A stretch of DNA of 20,965 nucleotides, from positions 1 to 20,965 of IMG/VR virus record IMGVR_UViG_3300035661_000367, one strand, 5' to 3'. Position numbers and translations under genes: made by a program. Under the pieces are notes generated by a model, which was given only the letters and a program-made list of their open reading frames with translations, was not told the origin of the DNA and searched no databases. Positions within the stretch are counted from its first letter, which is position 1; the number at the start of each line of letters is the position of its first letter. This document shows positions 12,933-20,943 of the stretch, in pieces. Source of the stretch: a virus.

Positions 12933-14525
12933 ATGTCGAGTGAAATTTTAAAATACTGGCCCATTGAAAGTCCGCCACGAGAAAATCAGATAAAGGCGTT
13001 GCAATGGTTAGAAAAACAAACCGCAAAATATGTTATCTGCCAGGCCCCGGTTGGAGTTGGTAAGTCATTAATAGGGATAACATTTTCTCGTTATGTTGAC
13101 AGGGGTAGAGGGGATTCTTTTGTATTAACACCGCAAATTGTATTACAACACCAATACGAACAATCATTTGATAGTAATGTTGTGTCATCATTGTACGGAA
13201 AGGGAAATTATAAGTGCGAAAAACGTAATACTACATGTGACGTTGGTAGTTTAGTCAAACCAAAATGTGATAGCTGTCCGGCTGTTGCTGCCCGAAATAG
13301 AGCTAAAAACTCACCAAACGTAGTGATGAATTATAAGCTAGCTATGCTCAATTTCGTATTCACTCAAACATTCAGAAAGCGCAAATTATTAATTATGGAT
13401 GAGTGTCATAATACAGAAAACGAGTTGACTGAGTTTGATGCTGTTCAAATTTTTGCAAAGAAGTGTGAACGTGAAAATATTCCTTGGAAGTCCCATGCAG
13501 ATATAATTAGTGCTATAGATTGGGTTAAATCAAAATACCTACCTGTAATGGATAAGAAATTACAGGAGTTGATGAATGAATGTGAGGACCTTATTGATAA
13601 GGGTACCAACTATGATAGGCATGTGCTACCTACCGAAATAACCAAATTACGCGAAATGAAAGCATTGATAAGTCATATAGATGGGTTGAATGATATAATT
13701 GAGGAAGGTGATGCCGAAATAATAAAAAATTGGTGTTTGGTATCTGATAAACAAACCATACGGTTTAAACGACTGTTTGGTGCTCATAGTTTTAAATATA
13801 TCATAGAGCCAATGGCAGAGCGGTTTTTGTTCATGTCTGCAACCATAGTAAACCCAGATAGTTTTTGTAGAGATTTGGGTATAAATCCAAATGATGCGGC
13901 CTTTTATTCACTAGATTCGGATTTTCCAGCAGAAAACCGTCCTGTAATATACATGCCACAAATGAAAATGAATGTAAATTGGAACAGCGACGAAAATTAC
14001 ACCAATCGTAAAGATATGATTAACTCTATTAAAAAGTTGATGGGAGTACATAAAGACCAATCTGGTATTATACACACAGGTAATTTCGCAATAGCAAAAT
14101 GGTTAATAGAAGAATTAGAAGATAAAATTCCACATGAAATTTATCACCACAATCCAGATAGTGGTGATAACAGGAACCAAATCATTCAAGTCTTTCAATC
14201 AACAAAAAAACCTGCAGTATTGATATCGCCTAGTATAACAGAAGGATTGGATTTAATAGATGATTTGGCACGATTTGCTATTATAGTTAAAACCCCTTAT
14301 AAAAATATTGGGGATCAATGGGTTAAAGCACGCATGGAATTATCATCTGAGTGGTACCAAAGACAGGCTATAATTGATGTTATCCAAGGTTGTGGGCGAA
14401 TTGTGCGATCAAAAGATGATTGGGGTAATGTTTACATATTGGATCAATCCTGGGGATATCTATATGAAAAGACAAAGGGTATGATACCTCAGTGGTGGAA
14501 GGATGCATATCACGTTATTAATTAA
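12933..14525 (+). CDS. DinG/XPD-like superfamily 2 helicase with Fe-S cysteines
   Basis: A 530-residue SF2 helicase. Walker A QAPVGVGKS is at 37-45, a DECH box at 156-159, motif III-like FMSATI near 298-303, a SPSITEGLDL motif near 430, and motif VI QGCGRIVRS followed by DWGNVYILDQSW near the C-terminus. Between motifs I and II four cysteines (C95, C102, C112, C115) are spaced like the 4Fe-4S ligands of XPD, DinG and Rad3. Such enzymes unwind DNA 5' to 3' and can remove R-loops or D-loops. T4's own helicases (gp41, Dda, UvsW) lack this cluster. GAGG precedes the ATG. The gene is early-type and ends in a strong bidirectional terminator. At 530 residues it is shorter than E. coli DinG (716), consistent with a compact phage form. 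The exact substrate is unknown. Confidence 0.9.
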   Translation: MSSEILKYWPIESPPRENQIKALQWLEKQTAKYVICQAPVGVGKSLIGITFSRYVDRGRGDSFVLTPQIVLQHQYEQSFDSNVVSSLYGKGNYKCEKRNTTCDVGSLVKPKCDSCPAVAARNRAKNSPNVVMNYKLAMLNFVFTQTFRKRKLLIMDECHNTENELTEFDAVQIFAKKCERENIPWKSHADIISAIDWVKSKYLPVMDKKLQELMNECEDLIDKGTNYDRHVLPTEITKLREMKALISHIDGLNDIIEEGDAEIIKNWCLVSDKQTIRFKRLFGAHSFKYIIEPMAERFLFMSATIVNPDSFCRDLGINPNDAAFYSLDSDFPAENRPVIYMPQMKMNVNWNSDENYTNRKDMINSIKKLMGVHKDQSGIIHTGNFAIAKWLIEELEDKIPHEIYHHNPDSGDNRNQIIQVFQSTKKPAVLISPSITEGLDLIDDLARFAIIVKTPYKNIGDQWVKARMELSSEWYQRQAIIDVIQGCGRIVRSKDDWGNVYILDQSWGYLYEKTKGMIPQWWKDAYHVIN

Positions 14526-14554
14526 AAATGGCCCAGGGACTGGGCCATTTTTAA
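14522..14554. terminator. Bidirectional terminator between convergent genes
   Basis: A 15-bp perfect stem (14522-14536 with 14540-14554, loop GGA) with a GC-rich core and A5/T5 flanks gives a U-run in both directions. The helicase stop codon and the stop codon of the frameshift extension of the gp26-like gene both lie within it. Confidence 0.92.
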
Positions 14555-14781
14555 TATACTGGATGAGGATTTTTTGATTCTATTTTGAACCGTTCATCTA
14601 AAAAATCTGATATTAATTGTCGCTCTGCATACGACATGTTCATCACTTCAGTGTACGACATAGATCCTCGCATAAAATAAGTTAATGATATAACAGATTT
14701 TAGTACAGCTTCTGCTTCGACATTCAGCTGTTTAAACAGTGATCGTATGGCTACGTTGTCCCCACTACGGAGGACTGAGTA
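14551..14781 (-). CDS. -1 frame extension of the gp26-like protein (gp51-like?), reached by frameshift
   Basis: In the -1 frame relative to the gp26-like gene, 76 codons run from 14781 to a TAA at 14551. The product reads YSVLRSGDNVAIRSLFKQLN, then an EAEAVLKSVISLTYFMRGSM helix, SYAERQLISDFLDERFKIES and a PHPVY end. It looks like a real helical domain, and the YFMRG...ER..I..F...R...E.K...PVY pattern recalls small baseplate-hub assembly proteins of T4 relatives. There is no ATG, GTG or TTG in this frame before the methionine in YFMRG, so independent initiation would lose the first half. The slippery heptamer at 14781-14787 would join it to residues 1-266 of the upstream frame. Expected fusion: 342 residues. 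An A/T-run sequencing error would produce the same picture and must be excluded. Confidence 0.6.
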   Translation of the reverse strand, partial: YSVLRSGDNVAIRSLFKQLNVEAEAVLKSVISLTYFMRGSMSYTEVMNMSYAERQLISDFLDERFKIESKNPHPVY

Positions 14782-15578
14782 AAAAAAGTTAGAGGATTAA
14801 GTGATACGCTTATCACAATCTCTTCCCCGCAATCTTTACATACGTCTTTAAATTCTGTTGTTGGACCCCAATCACTACTTTTATCTACACTACTGGCAAT
14901 TTTAGAAAACCAAGTAGTTGGGATTGTTTTAGCCCAATCCATAATAAGGTCTTTATCCTCGATACCATCAACAGATGATATTATACTAACTACAGCTGCA
15001 AACATATCATTTTGGATCTGTTCGACAGTTGCACTATCAACTTTCATACTACTCGCCTGCATCATCTTCATGATGTCTTTAAACCGGACTGGATGCATTT
15101 TGACTACCTGACCACTATCTACTGTGACTGAATACATGCTATTGATGGTAGTTGGATCTATCTGTTTAGCTTCATTTATAAACTTGGATAGTGTTGTTGT
15201 ATATGTATGTGATTTGGATGTTTCGGAACAGTCGTGATTAAAATTAACGTCAACAACATCACCATATGTAACCTTTCTAAGACATAACATCAAATAATCT
15301 ACATCTTTAGCAAAGATGTCACTAGCATTAATAATTTGAGGCATGCACTTCATCAGTACATCGGTAATACCAGTTCCATTAATGAGATTGTTTGGACTTT
15401 TCATAATGATCTCATCTAGTGCTGTCATGGGGTTTACTTGTATTTCACCATTCACAACTGTGTCGTCTACCTCTCCGTGGGTATAAAAGATGCCGCCCGA
15501 AGGCAATCTAAATGTTTCTCCTGGAATAACAATACGTTCCAGTAAAGGATTTTTTCTATTAACAGTTATCTCATCCAT
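14751..15578 (-). CDS. 26: Baseplate hub assembly protein, gp26-like (zero-frame product)
   Basis: A 275-residue zero-frame product. TFRLPSGGIFYTHGEVDD near the N-terminus, IQVNPMTALDEIIMKSPNNL, IFAKDVDYLMLCLRKVTYGD and a CKDCGEEI pair near residue 245 match the T4 gp26-type baseplate hub family seen in T4 relatives. In T4, gp26 helps build the central hub. I chose ATG 15578 because GGGAG lies 5 nt upstream; two earlier in-frame ATGs (15596, 15590) have no ribosome site. TATAAATA lies at 15611-15618. The frame ends NPLTFF then nine unrelated-looking residues (TQSSVVGTT), whereas the -1 frame continues with a plausible domain. The tape-measure gene diverges from the same intergenic region. Confidence 0.7.
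   Translation of the reverse strand: MDEITVNRKNPLLERIVIPGETFRLPSGGIFYTHGEVDDTVVNGEIQVNPMTALDEIIMKSPNNLINGTGITDVLMKCMPQIINASDIFAKDVDYLMLCLRKVTYGDVVDVNFNHDCSETSKSHTYTTTLSKFINEAKQIDPTTINSMYSVTVDSGQVVKMHPVRFKDIMKMMQASSMKVDSATVEQIQNDMFAAVVSIISSVDGIEDKDLIMDWAKTIPTTWFSKIASSVDKSSDWGPTTEFKDVCKDCGEEIVISVSLNPLTFFTQSSVVGTT
14758..14787 (-). promoter_or_regulatory. Candidate -1 programmed frameshift signal
   Basis: On the minus strand U UUU UUU (14787-14781) is in the correct phase of the gp26-like frame (ACT TTT TTT). A 5-nt spacer (ACTCA) follows, then a 6-bp stem GTCCTC/GGGGAC with a 6-nt loop (14775-14758), GC-rich in an AT-rich genome. The zero-frame stop lies 4 nt after the stem. Confidence 0.6.
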
Positions 15579-15610
15579 TTGATCTCCCATTTGCATAATA
15601 ATCGATGAGA

Positions 15611-15618
15611 TATTTATA
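15611..15618 (-). promoter_or_regulatory. Late promoter (TATAAATA) of the gp26-like gene
   Basis: An exact late consensus on the minus strand, with the start codon 33 bp downstream and GGGAG between. No equally good element faces the tape-measure gene; GGTAAATA near 15667 is the nearest weak candidate. Confidence 0.85.
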
Positions 15619-15710
15619 TAATTTTAAACTGTGGTTTACTACTACATCATAAGTTACTAAATAAGGTAAATAACATATGTATGTATGACTTTTTATAATA
15701 GGATATGACG

Positions 15711-18476
15711 ATGGCAGATTTAACTCAGCAAATGCTCCATTCAATGATGGATAGCTTAATTAAGAACGGTGGTAGGTTAAGTAAATCGTACGCAGATACC
15801 GCAGCAGTTGTGGATGCAAAAAATGCTACAGAAAAAGCAGATCGTGTACTTACTGAAAAAATTATAAGCACCAATAAAACACATGATCAAAAATTAAATA
15901 CACTCAACAATACATTATCAGCTGCCAATAAACAAACTTCATTATTGGCAGCATCATTACGTCTAGCTGATTCCAGTCTGGACGAATTAGTATCATCTAG
16001 TAATACAACAGCAGAATACTTATCTAAGGAATTCCCCGATAAGGTTGCTGCTGGTTTGAATGCATTTACGTCAAAAACAGGCGCTGTCATTAAAGATTTT
16101 AAAGACGTTTTACAACTTCAGGAGTTGGGGGCTGCTACAAAGAATATGGCAGATACACTAGCTCAAGGTACAAGAGGGCAAAGTGCAAATGTTCTTGCGT
16201 ATCTGAAAGATATTCAGAAGTCGGGATCATCGTTTGCAAAAATGGCCGGTATGTCTGATGCTGCTGCTGCTAAATTAGATGCTCTGCAGAAAGTAGTAGA
16301 TTCGGATACCGCAACAACTAGACAGAAACACGAATTATCAAAATTAGTTGCAGCTAGTATGCCTGGTATGGTTAAGTCGACAACTGAAGTACAGAAGGCA
16401 ATGGATGCGTTAGTAAAGACTGAGTTAAAAGCTGCCAATGAGATGGGTGACTATTGGGATGGTGTGGCAAGTCAGGGTAAGTTGGGAAAAATATTTGCTG
16501 AACATGCTAGACCTGGTGGAAGTGGTAGTATGTCAGCGGCATTTGGGGATTTGGCTAAAGCTGCTAGGGTTGCTGGCGTTGAGTTGATGGTAAATCTTGG
16601 AAAAAAAGCTATAACCGAAGTGATGGATATGGCTAGAGAGGGGATGCAAAAAGGCGTTGAACCTTTTCCTGTCATAGCTAAAGGGTTGTATTTATCTGGT
16701 AAGCAATATCAGGAAGTAATGTCTGCAAATATACAGGCTGTACATGCATCAGCTGGTGGTTATAGAGAGTTTAATAAACTCATGACAGATCATAATAATG
16801 ATTTTTTAAAAACTGCTGGAATGGATCCTGTACTAGCAGCTAAAAATGAAGCTAGTTCAATTACGATGATCAAATCTTTCAATAAAGTTGGTAAGACAGC
16901 AAGTGCTGTATCAACAGAGATGACAGATTTATCTAAAGACGGAACCCGATACAGAGATGTCGTAGGCGGCACGATGGAACAATTCGTCGCATTGAACCAA
17001 CGAATTGTGGATAGCACTGCGGTACAGGATTCAATGATATCAGCTACTGATGATGAACGTAAAGCTATACGTAAGAGCATTGTAGGACGGGTAGAAGAAT
17101 ATCAAAATATGGGGTTGGCGGCTGATAAAGCGGAGGAGTTAGCTAAATGGATGCAGGCTTCTAGCGGGATGAAGAGTCCCGCTGAAATAGTGAAAGAAGC
17201 ATCTATGGTACAGTTGACTGCTTCGCGTTTGGGTATGGACGCGGATAAAGCTGCTAGACTTAAAGATTATCAGGAGAAAAGAGAGGCTGGTATAACATTA
17301 ACTGAGAATGAAAGTAAAGATCAGGATAAGTTGTTGCAAGAGATGGCCAAAAAATATGATGAACGGCTGGGTCAAGCAAATAAAGCGGGTATAGCTCAGG
17401 CGTTTGGTATACGACAAGAGTTGATAAGCACTCTTGGACAAACCGGTACAGATTTTCAGAAGCATTTTGGTGAAGTTGTTGAAGGTACGCGAAACGATCC
17501 GGGTATGGGCAATAAAGGCAAAGCTAATGGACCAGGCGATAGTGCTGTTATGACCATAGGTGGGGCTGCATTAGAAGTAGTAGCTGCAATCGACACATTA
17601 AAAAATAATGTTATTGGGTCCTGGAGGTTTTGGGGAGCTGCTATTGTAGCAGCAATAGTGCTTTCTAATAGCAAGAGCATGAAAAATATAGTGGATAATA
17701 GTAAGATGTTATGGGATAAAACCAAAGGTGGAGCGGGAAAGGCTCTAGAAGCTGCAAAACAAGGAGCACCAAAACTAGCTGAAAAGGCTGGAGCGGTAAA
17801 GGATGGAGCACTTCAATTATGGGATAAAACAAAAGGTGGAGCAGGAAAGGCTATGGAAACTGCAAAATCAGCAGGACCAAAGGCTGTAGAGTTGGCAAAG
17901 AGTGCTAAGACTTTAGAGGTAGCTGGAAATTTGTTAAAAGTGGCAAAAGTTGCATCATTAGCAGGGATAGGTCTTGTAGTTGCTCAACATGTTGCTGGCG
18001 ACAAATCTAAGGTAGGTAAAGTATTAAATTCTAATACCGTTAACGATGCTTCTATGGGTGCAGGTATCGGTGCAGTCGCTGGGTCTATTGTTCCCGTTGT
18101 TGGTACCGCCATTGGTGCAGGAGTTGGTGGGGCAATTGGAGGTTTGTATGGTGCATATAAAGATTTTACAGCTCCAGCAGATCCAGCAGCTAATCCAAAA
18201 AATCCAGGTGCACCTGCAGCTACACCAACAGAGCAGGCAGCAATTGAGAAAAAACGGATTGCAGATGAAGCTAAAGCAAAGGCTTCTCACGCTGCAGCCA
18301 ATTCACCTACTAGTTCAGTAGATCCACAGCAATTAATCTTGGTGCAACTACAACAGGTTGGACAAAAATTATCTGAAATGATTAAATTAGCGAACGAGAG
18401 TAATGAGTTATATACCATGACGGAAGAAGAGAAGAAGAAAGCTCGTAAACGGCCTATTGCCAATATGGCTGCATAG
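15711..18476 (+). CDS. Tail tape-measure protein (role of T4 gp29)
   Basis: A 921-residue, largely alpha-helical, Ala/Lys-rich protein. A heptad-like N-terminal half (residues 1-300) is followed by a helical middle. One hydrophobic segment, WRFWGAAIVAAIVL, lies near 637-650. Two near-copies of LWDKTKGGAGKA (starting at residues 667 and 703) lie in an amphipathic stretch. A glycine-zipper region, GAGIGAVAGSIVPVVGTAIG and on to GGLYGAY, spans about 783-816, followed by an Ala/Pro/Lys-rich tail. This profile is typical of tape measures, which set tail length and help form the DNA channel in the host membrane. T4 gp29 has 590 residues; at the rule of about 1.5 angstrom per residue, the tail here would be about 138 nm, longer than T4's. 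ATG 15711 is preferred over 15705 because AGGA is 7 nt from it. Assignment is from composition, length and neighbours. Confidence 0.8.
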   Translation: MADLTQQMLHSMMDSLIKNGGRLSKSYADTAAVVDAKNATEKADRVLTEKIISTNKTHDQKLNTLNNTLSAANKQTSLLAASLRLADSSLDELVSSSNTTAEYLSKEFPDKVAAGLNAFTSKTGAVIKDFKDVLQLQELGAATKNMADTLAQGTRGQSANVLAYLKDIQKSGSSFAKMAGMSDAAAAKLDALQKVVDSDTATTRQKHELSKLVAASMPGMVKSTTEVQKAMDALVKTELKAANEMGDYWDGVASQGKLGKIFAEHARPGGSGSMSAAFGDLAKAARVAGVELMVNLGKKAITEVMDMAREGMQKGVEPFPVIAKGLYLSGKQYQEVMSANIQAVHASAGGYREFNKLMTDHNNDFLKTAGMDPVLAAKNEASSITMIKSFNKVGKTASAVSTEMTDLSKDGTRYRDVVGGTMEQFVALNQRIVDSTAVQDSMISATDDERKAIRKSIVGRVEEYQNMGLAADKAEELAKWMQASSGMKSPAEIVKEASMVQLTASRLGMDADKAARLKDYQEKREAGITLTENESKDQDKLLQEMAKKYDERLGQANKAGIAQAFGIRQELISTLGQTGTDFQKHFGEVVEGTRNDPGMGNKGKANGPGDSAVMTIGGAALEVVAAIDTLKNNVIGSWRFWGAAIVAAIVLSNSKSMKNIVDNSKMLWDKTKGGAGKALEAAKQGAPKLAEKAGAVKDGALQLWDKTKGGAGKAMETAKSAGPKAVELAKSAKTLEVAGNLLKVAKVASLAGIGLVVAQHVAGDKSKVGKVLNSNTVNDASMGAGIGAVAGSIVPVVGTAIGAGVGGAIGGLYGAYKDFTAPADPAANPKNPGAPAATPTEQAAIEKKRIADEAKAKASHAAANSPTSSVDPQQLILVQLQQVGQKLSEMIKLANESNELYTMTEEEKKKARKRPIANMAA
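17709..17880 (+). repeat. Imperfect direct repeat inside the tape-measure gene
   Basis: Two copies of about 60 bp begin at 17709 and 17817, each starting TTATGGGATAAAAC and encoding LWDKTKGGAGKA(L/M)E(A/T)AK. The offset is 108 bp (36 residues), which suggests a tandem duplication of a helical module. Confidence 0.7.
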
Positions 18477-18817
18477 TATTTGGGTATGTAATTTTTATAT
18501 ACAAACGAACGATACAATACTAAACTTAGTGATATTTAATTTATTTGTTGCGTTTTGTGCTATTAACCAACTCAGATCAGCCAAACGTTGCAAACTCTGC
18601 TGGGATATGTGGCGGCACATGTAGTGTTATTAAGGTGGTTGTTGGAATGCGTGTGATACTATTATGAATTTGTATATAGGAGAGGTTGCTGCTATTCGTG
18701 CATGACTTCTGTATACCTCTATTAATTGTTGTTGGGTTATCATAATTATAATTCCATAAATAAAATATATTATTGGTTACGAATACTTGTAACATCTACA
18801 CAAGAAAGATTTACTCC
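18477..18817. other. 341-bp intergenic region between tape-measure and portal genes
   Basis: No convincing gene is visible. On the minus strand, a 37-codon frame from ATG 18743 to 18630 reads MITQQQLIEVYRSHARIAAT then SPIYKFIIVSHAFQQPP. After it, a second frame continues TTTLITLHVPPHIPAEFATF (ending at 18577). Together these look like one small gene broken by a frameshift, but I recognise no family. The ribosome site is weak. On the plus strand only the late element at 18755 and the portal leader are seen. Confidence 0.4.
18755..18762 (+). promoter_or_regulatory. Late promoter element (CATAAATA) of the portal gene
   Basis: CATAAATA, 55 bp before the portal ATG at 18818. The same variant is used before the resolvase and acidic protein genes. 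Confidence 0.7.
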
Positions 18818-20488
18818 ATGGCAAAAATTATAGATTATTTTCGTATAGCGACACCGAAACCTGAATCCACAGCAATACAGGACAGTCAAGGCATCGATGG
18901 CCAAGGAGCATCCTATGGTAATTATACCTGGTATCAAAGATTAGTGCAAGGTTCAGCAACACGACTTACTCGGTATCGTGAGTACGATATAATGGACCAA
19001 GACATTGAAGTTACCAGGGCGCTGGATACTATAGCTGAAGAAATGACAGGTCGAAATACAAAAACAAATCTACCTATGGATATCGACATTCAATCGGAGG
19101 ATGGACAAGATATCCCCGATAATATTGTGTTAACTATTAGAGCAGCACTGAGACATTGGGGTAGTGTGCACGATTTTCATAATAAATTATTTAATATTTC
19201 TAGAAATACCATCAAGTATGGTGATTGTTTTTTCAGGAAAGAAAATAACCACAAGAAATGGGAATGGATTCCTCCGAGTAATGTATTAGCAGCAGTTGTT
19301 GATGCGGAGGATGTTACTAAAGTCGTGGGTTATCAAGTTCGTACTGATACGAAAATGCCTAAAACGGGGGGTAGTCCTGGTATATCTACGAGTCAGGATT
19401 ACCATGCAGAATATATACCTGCAGAACAAGTAGTGCGATTTACATTGAACGATGATATGTCAACATCTGCACCATTTGGAGATTCTGTATTACGTAGTGT
19501 ATATAGAACTCACAAACAAAAACAGTTACTTGAAGATGCTATTATTATATACCGTATACAACGAGCTCCAGAGCGACGTGTATTTTACATTGATGTTGGT
19601 AAGATGCCGCCACAACGCGTTAAAACGTATCTAGAGACGATTAAGAACGAAATTCGCCAGAAAAAGATTCCAACAATGCAAGGCGGACAAAACTCTATAG
19701 ACTCTTCATACAATCCACAGTCCATGACAGAAGATTTTTTCTTTGCTTCAAGACCTGATGGCCGTGGATCAAAAGTAGAGACATTGCCAGGTGGCCAAGG
19801 ATTAGGGGAATTGTCTGATTTGGATTATTTCGCTGATAAGGTATTGCGTGGATTACGAGTACCCATATCTTGGATGAAACCAGGTAGTGAAGGTGCCATT
19901 TTCAACGATGGCAAACTGGGTGCTTCTTATATAGAAGAACAGCAATTTGCCAAATTCGTAAAACGATTGCAGAGTTACATAGAAACTACCATCGATAAAG
20001 AGTTTAAGAGCTACTTACGCACTTGCAACATCAATATCGATGAAAGTTTTTACAAATTAAAGTTTCCAGAACCTAATAACTACGAAAAATACCGCCAAGC
20101 TGATATGGATAATACTTTGTTATCATCATATGGTAGTGCAGATGGTGTGCAATATCTATCGAAGCGATTTATATTATCTAGATATCTACAGCTGTCCGAA
20201 GATGAAATCATCACAAATGAAATGTTATTACGTCAAGAAAAAGGCCTGAATATAAATGGTGGCGATAGTGATTTACCAACAATATACGGTGCTGGTGGTG
20301 AAGATGCTGGTTTAGGCATTGGTGGAGGTATGGGTGGTATGGGTGGTGGGTTGCCCCCGATGTCGGGTAGCCCAACAAGCGAACTAGATATGGGAGGAGA
20401 GCCAGGTACAGGATCCGAATTGCCTTCTGGTGGACCCAATACTAGTGCAAATGGGTCGCCACCAAATGGAGACGTTAACTCAGTATAA
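18818..20488 (+). CDS. 20: Portal protein gp20-like
   Basis: A 556-residue protein beginning MAKIIDYFRIATPKPES. It has the T4 gp20 pattern: an N-terminal RYREYDIMDQDIEVTRALDT block with IAEEMT, NISRNTIKYGDCFFRK, IYRIQRAPERRVFYIDVGKM then PPQRVKTYLE, DFFFASRPDGRGSKVETLPG with GQGLGELSDLDYF, LRVPISWM, and a long C-terminal helix. T4 gp20 is 524 residues. The dodecamer forms the DNA gate at the capsid vertex, starts prohead assembly and docks the packaging motor. ATG 18818 is chosen over TTG 18773, which would sit at the predicted transcription start. The ribosome site is weak (AAGAAAGA). The last ~70 residues are Gly/Pro/Ser-rich (GGGMGGMGGG), probably disordered. The order 20, 67, then probable 21 is that of the T4 head operon. 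Confidence 0.95.
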   Translation: MAKIIDYFRIATPKPESTAIQDSQGIDGQGASYGNYTWYQRLVQGSATRLTRYREYDIMDQDIEVTRALDTIAEEMTGRNTKTNLPMDIDIQSEDGQDIPDNIVLTIRAALRHWGSVHDFHNKLFNISRNTIKYGDCFFRKENNHKKWEWIPPSNVLAAVVDAEDVTKVVGYQVRTDTKMPKTGGSPGISTSQDYHAEYIPAEQVVRFTLNDDMSTSAPFGDSVLRSVYRTHKQKQLLEDAIIIYRIQRAPERRVFYIDVGKMPPQRVKTYLETIKNEIRQKKIPTMQGGQNSIDSSYNPQSMTEDFFFASRPDGRGSKVETLPGGQGLGELSDLDYFADKVLRGLRVPISWMKPGSEGAIFNDGKLGASYIEEQQFAKFVKRLQSYIETTIDKEFKSYLRTCNINIDESFYKLKFPEPNNYEKYRQADMDNTLLSSYGSADGVQYLSKRFILSRYLQLSEDEIITNEMLLRQEKGLNINGGDSDLPTIYGAGGEDAGLGIGGGMGGMGGGLPPMSGSPTSELDMGGEPGTGSELPSGGPNTSANGSPPNGDVNSV

Positions 20489-20536
20489 TAAAATGTTTAA
20501 ATTTTTACAATATTATATCCTGTAAAAACAATACGT

Positions 20537-20577
20537 TAAATAATCTATTGTAAAATCAATGGATTATTTAATAAATA
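20537..20577 (+). promoter_or_regulatory. 14-bp hairpin abutting a weak late element before gene 67
   Basis: Positions 20537-20550 pair with 20557-20570 (one G-U, 6-nt loop). AATAAATA (20570-20577) begins at the last base of the stem. The hairpin could slow read-through from the portal gene or stabilise the mRNA, while the octamer could restart transcription for genes 67 and onward. Confidence 0.4.
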
Positions 20578-20613
20578 TAACTATCAATCTATGTATCCAA
20601 AAGGAGATTTACC

Positions 20614-20919
20614 ATGAAAGAACAATTACGTAGTATGCTTAATGCAATTATTAACGGCAATGCGGAACAAGCACAAGTGGATTTTCACGAGTATGTCACT
20701 CTGAAAACGCGTGCTATCATCAATGAAGACGAAGATGAAGATGAAGATGAAGATGAAGATAAGAAAAAATCCAAGAAAATCATGAAACGCGAAGATGAAG
20801 ATGAAGATGAATTGGAAGATGAAGATGATGAAGATGAAGATGAAGATGAAGATGAAGATGAAGATGAAGATGAAGATGATAAGAAAAAATCCAAGAAATA
20901 CGATGATGAAGACAAATAA
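20614..20919 (+). CDS. 67: Prohead core protein gp67-like, extremely acidic
   Basis: A 101-residue protein. Residues 1-37 form a helix, MKEQLRSMLNAIINGNAEQA then QVDFHEYVTLKTRAII, matching the small N-terminal domain of prohead core proteins of the gp67 type. The rest is a run of Glu-Asp repeats broken by two copies of KKKSKK, one internal and one near the C-terminus. In T4, gp67 (about 80 residues, acidic) is a scaffold component that is cut into small peptides by gp21 and partly stays in the head. AAGGAG lies before the ATG. Position directly after gene 20 supports the call. The charge pattern could mimic or neutralise DNA inside the prohead. Confidence 0.8.
   Translation: MKEQLRSMLNAIINGNAEQAQVDFHEYVTLKTRAIINEDEDEDEDEDEDKKKSKKIMKREDEDEDELEDEDDEDEDEDEDEDEDEDEDDKKKSKKYDDEDK
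20728..20880 (+). repeat. Hexanucleotide (GAAGAT)n tracts in gene 67
   Basis: Two runs of GAAGAT-type hexamers (about 20728-20760 and 20791-20880) encode alternating Glu-Asp and are separated by a KKKSKK-encoding block that recurs at about 20881. Such tracts readily change length by slippage. Confidence 0.85.
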
Positions 20920-20943
20920 CCAATCACGTATAGGAGAATTATA

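Noticed and set aside
18046-18321. Leu/Gln-rich frame and its antisense Cys-rich frame inside the tape-measure gene
   Set aside because: Both are shifted readings of the glycine-zipper region.
20728-20880. Repeat run that might suggest a CRISPR array
   Set aside because: The unit is a 6-bp coding repeat without spacers.
20685-20927. Poly-serine open frame antisense to gene 67
   Set aside because: It is the mirror of the Glu-Asp hexanucleotide repeats, with no ribosome site.
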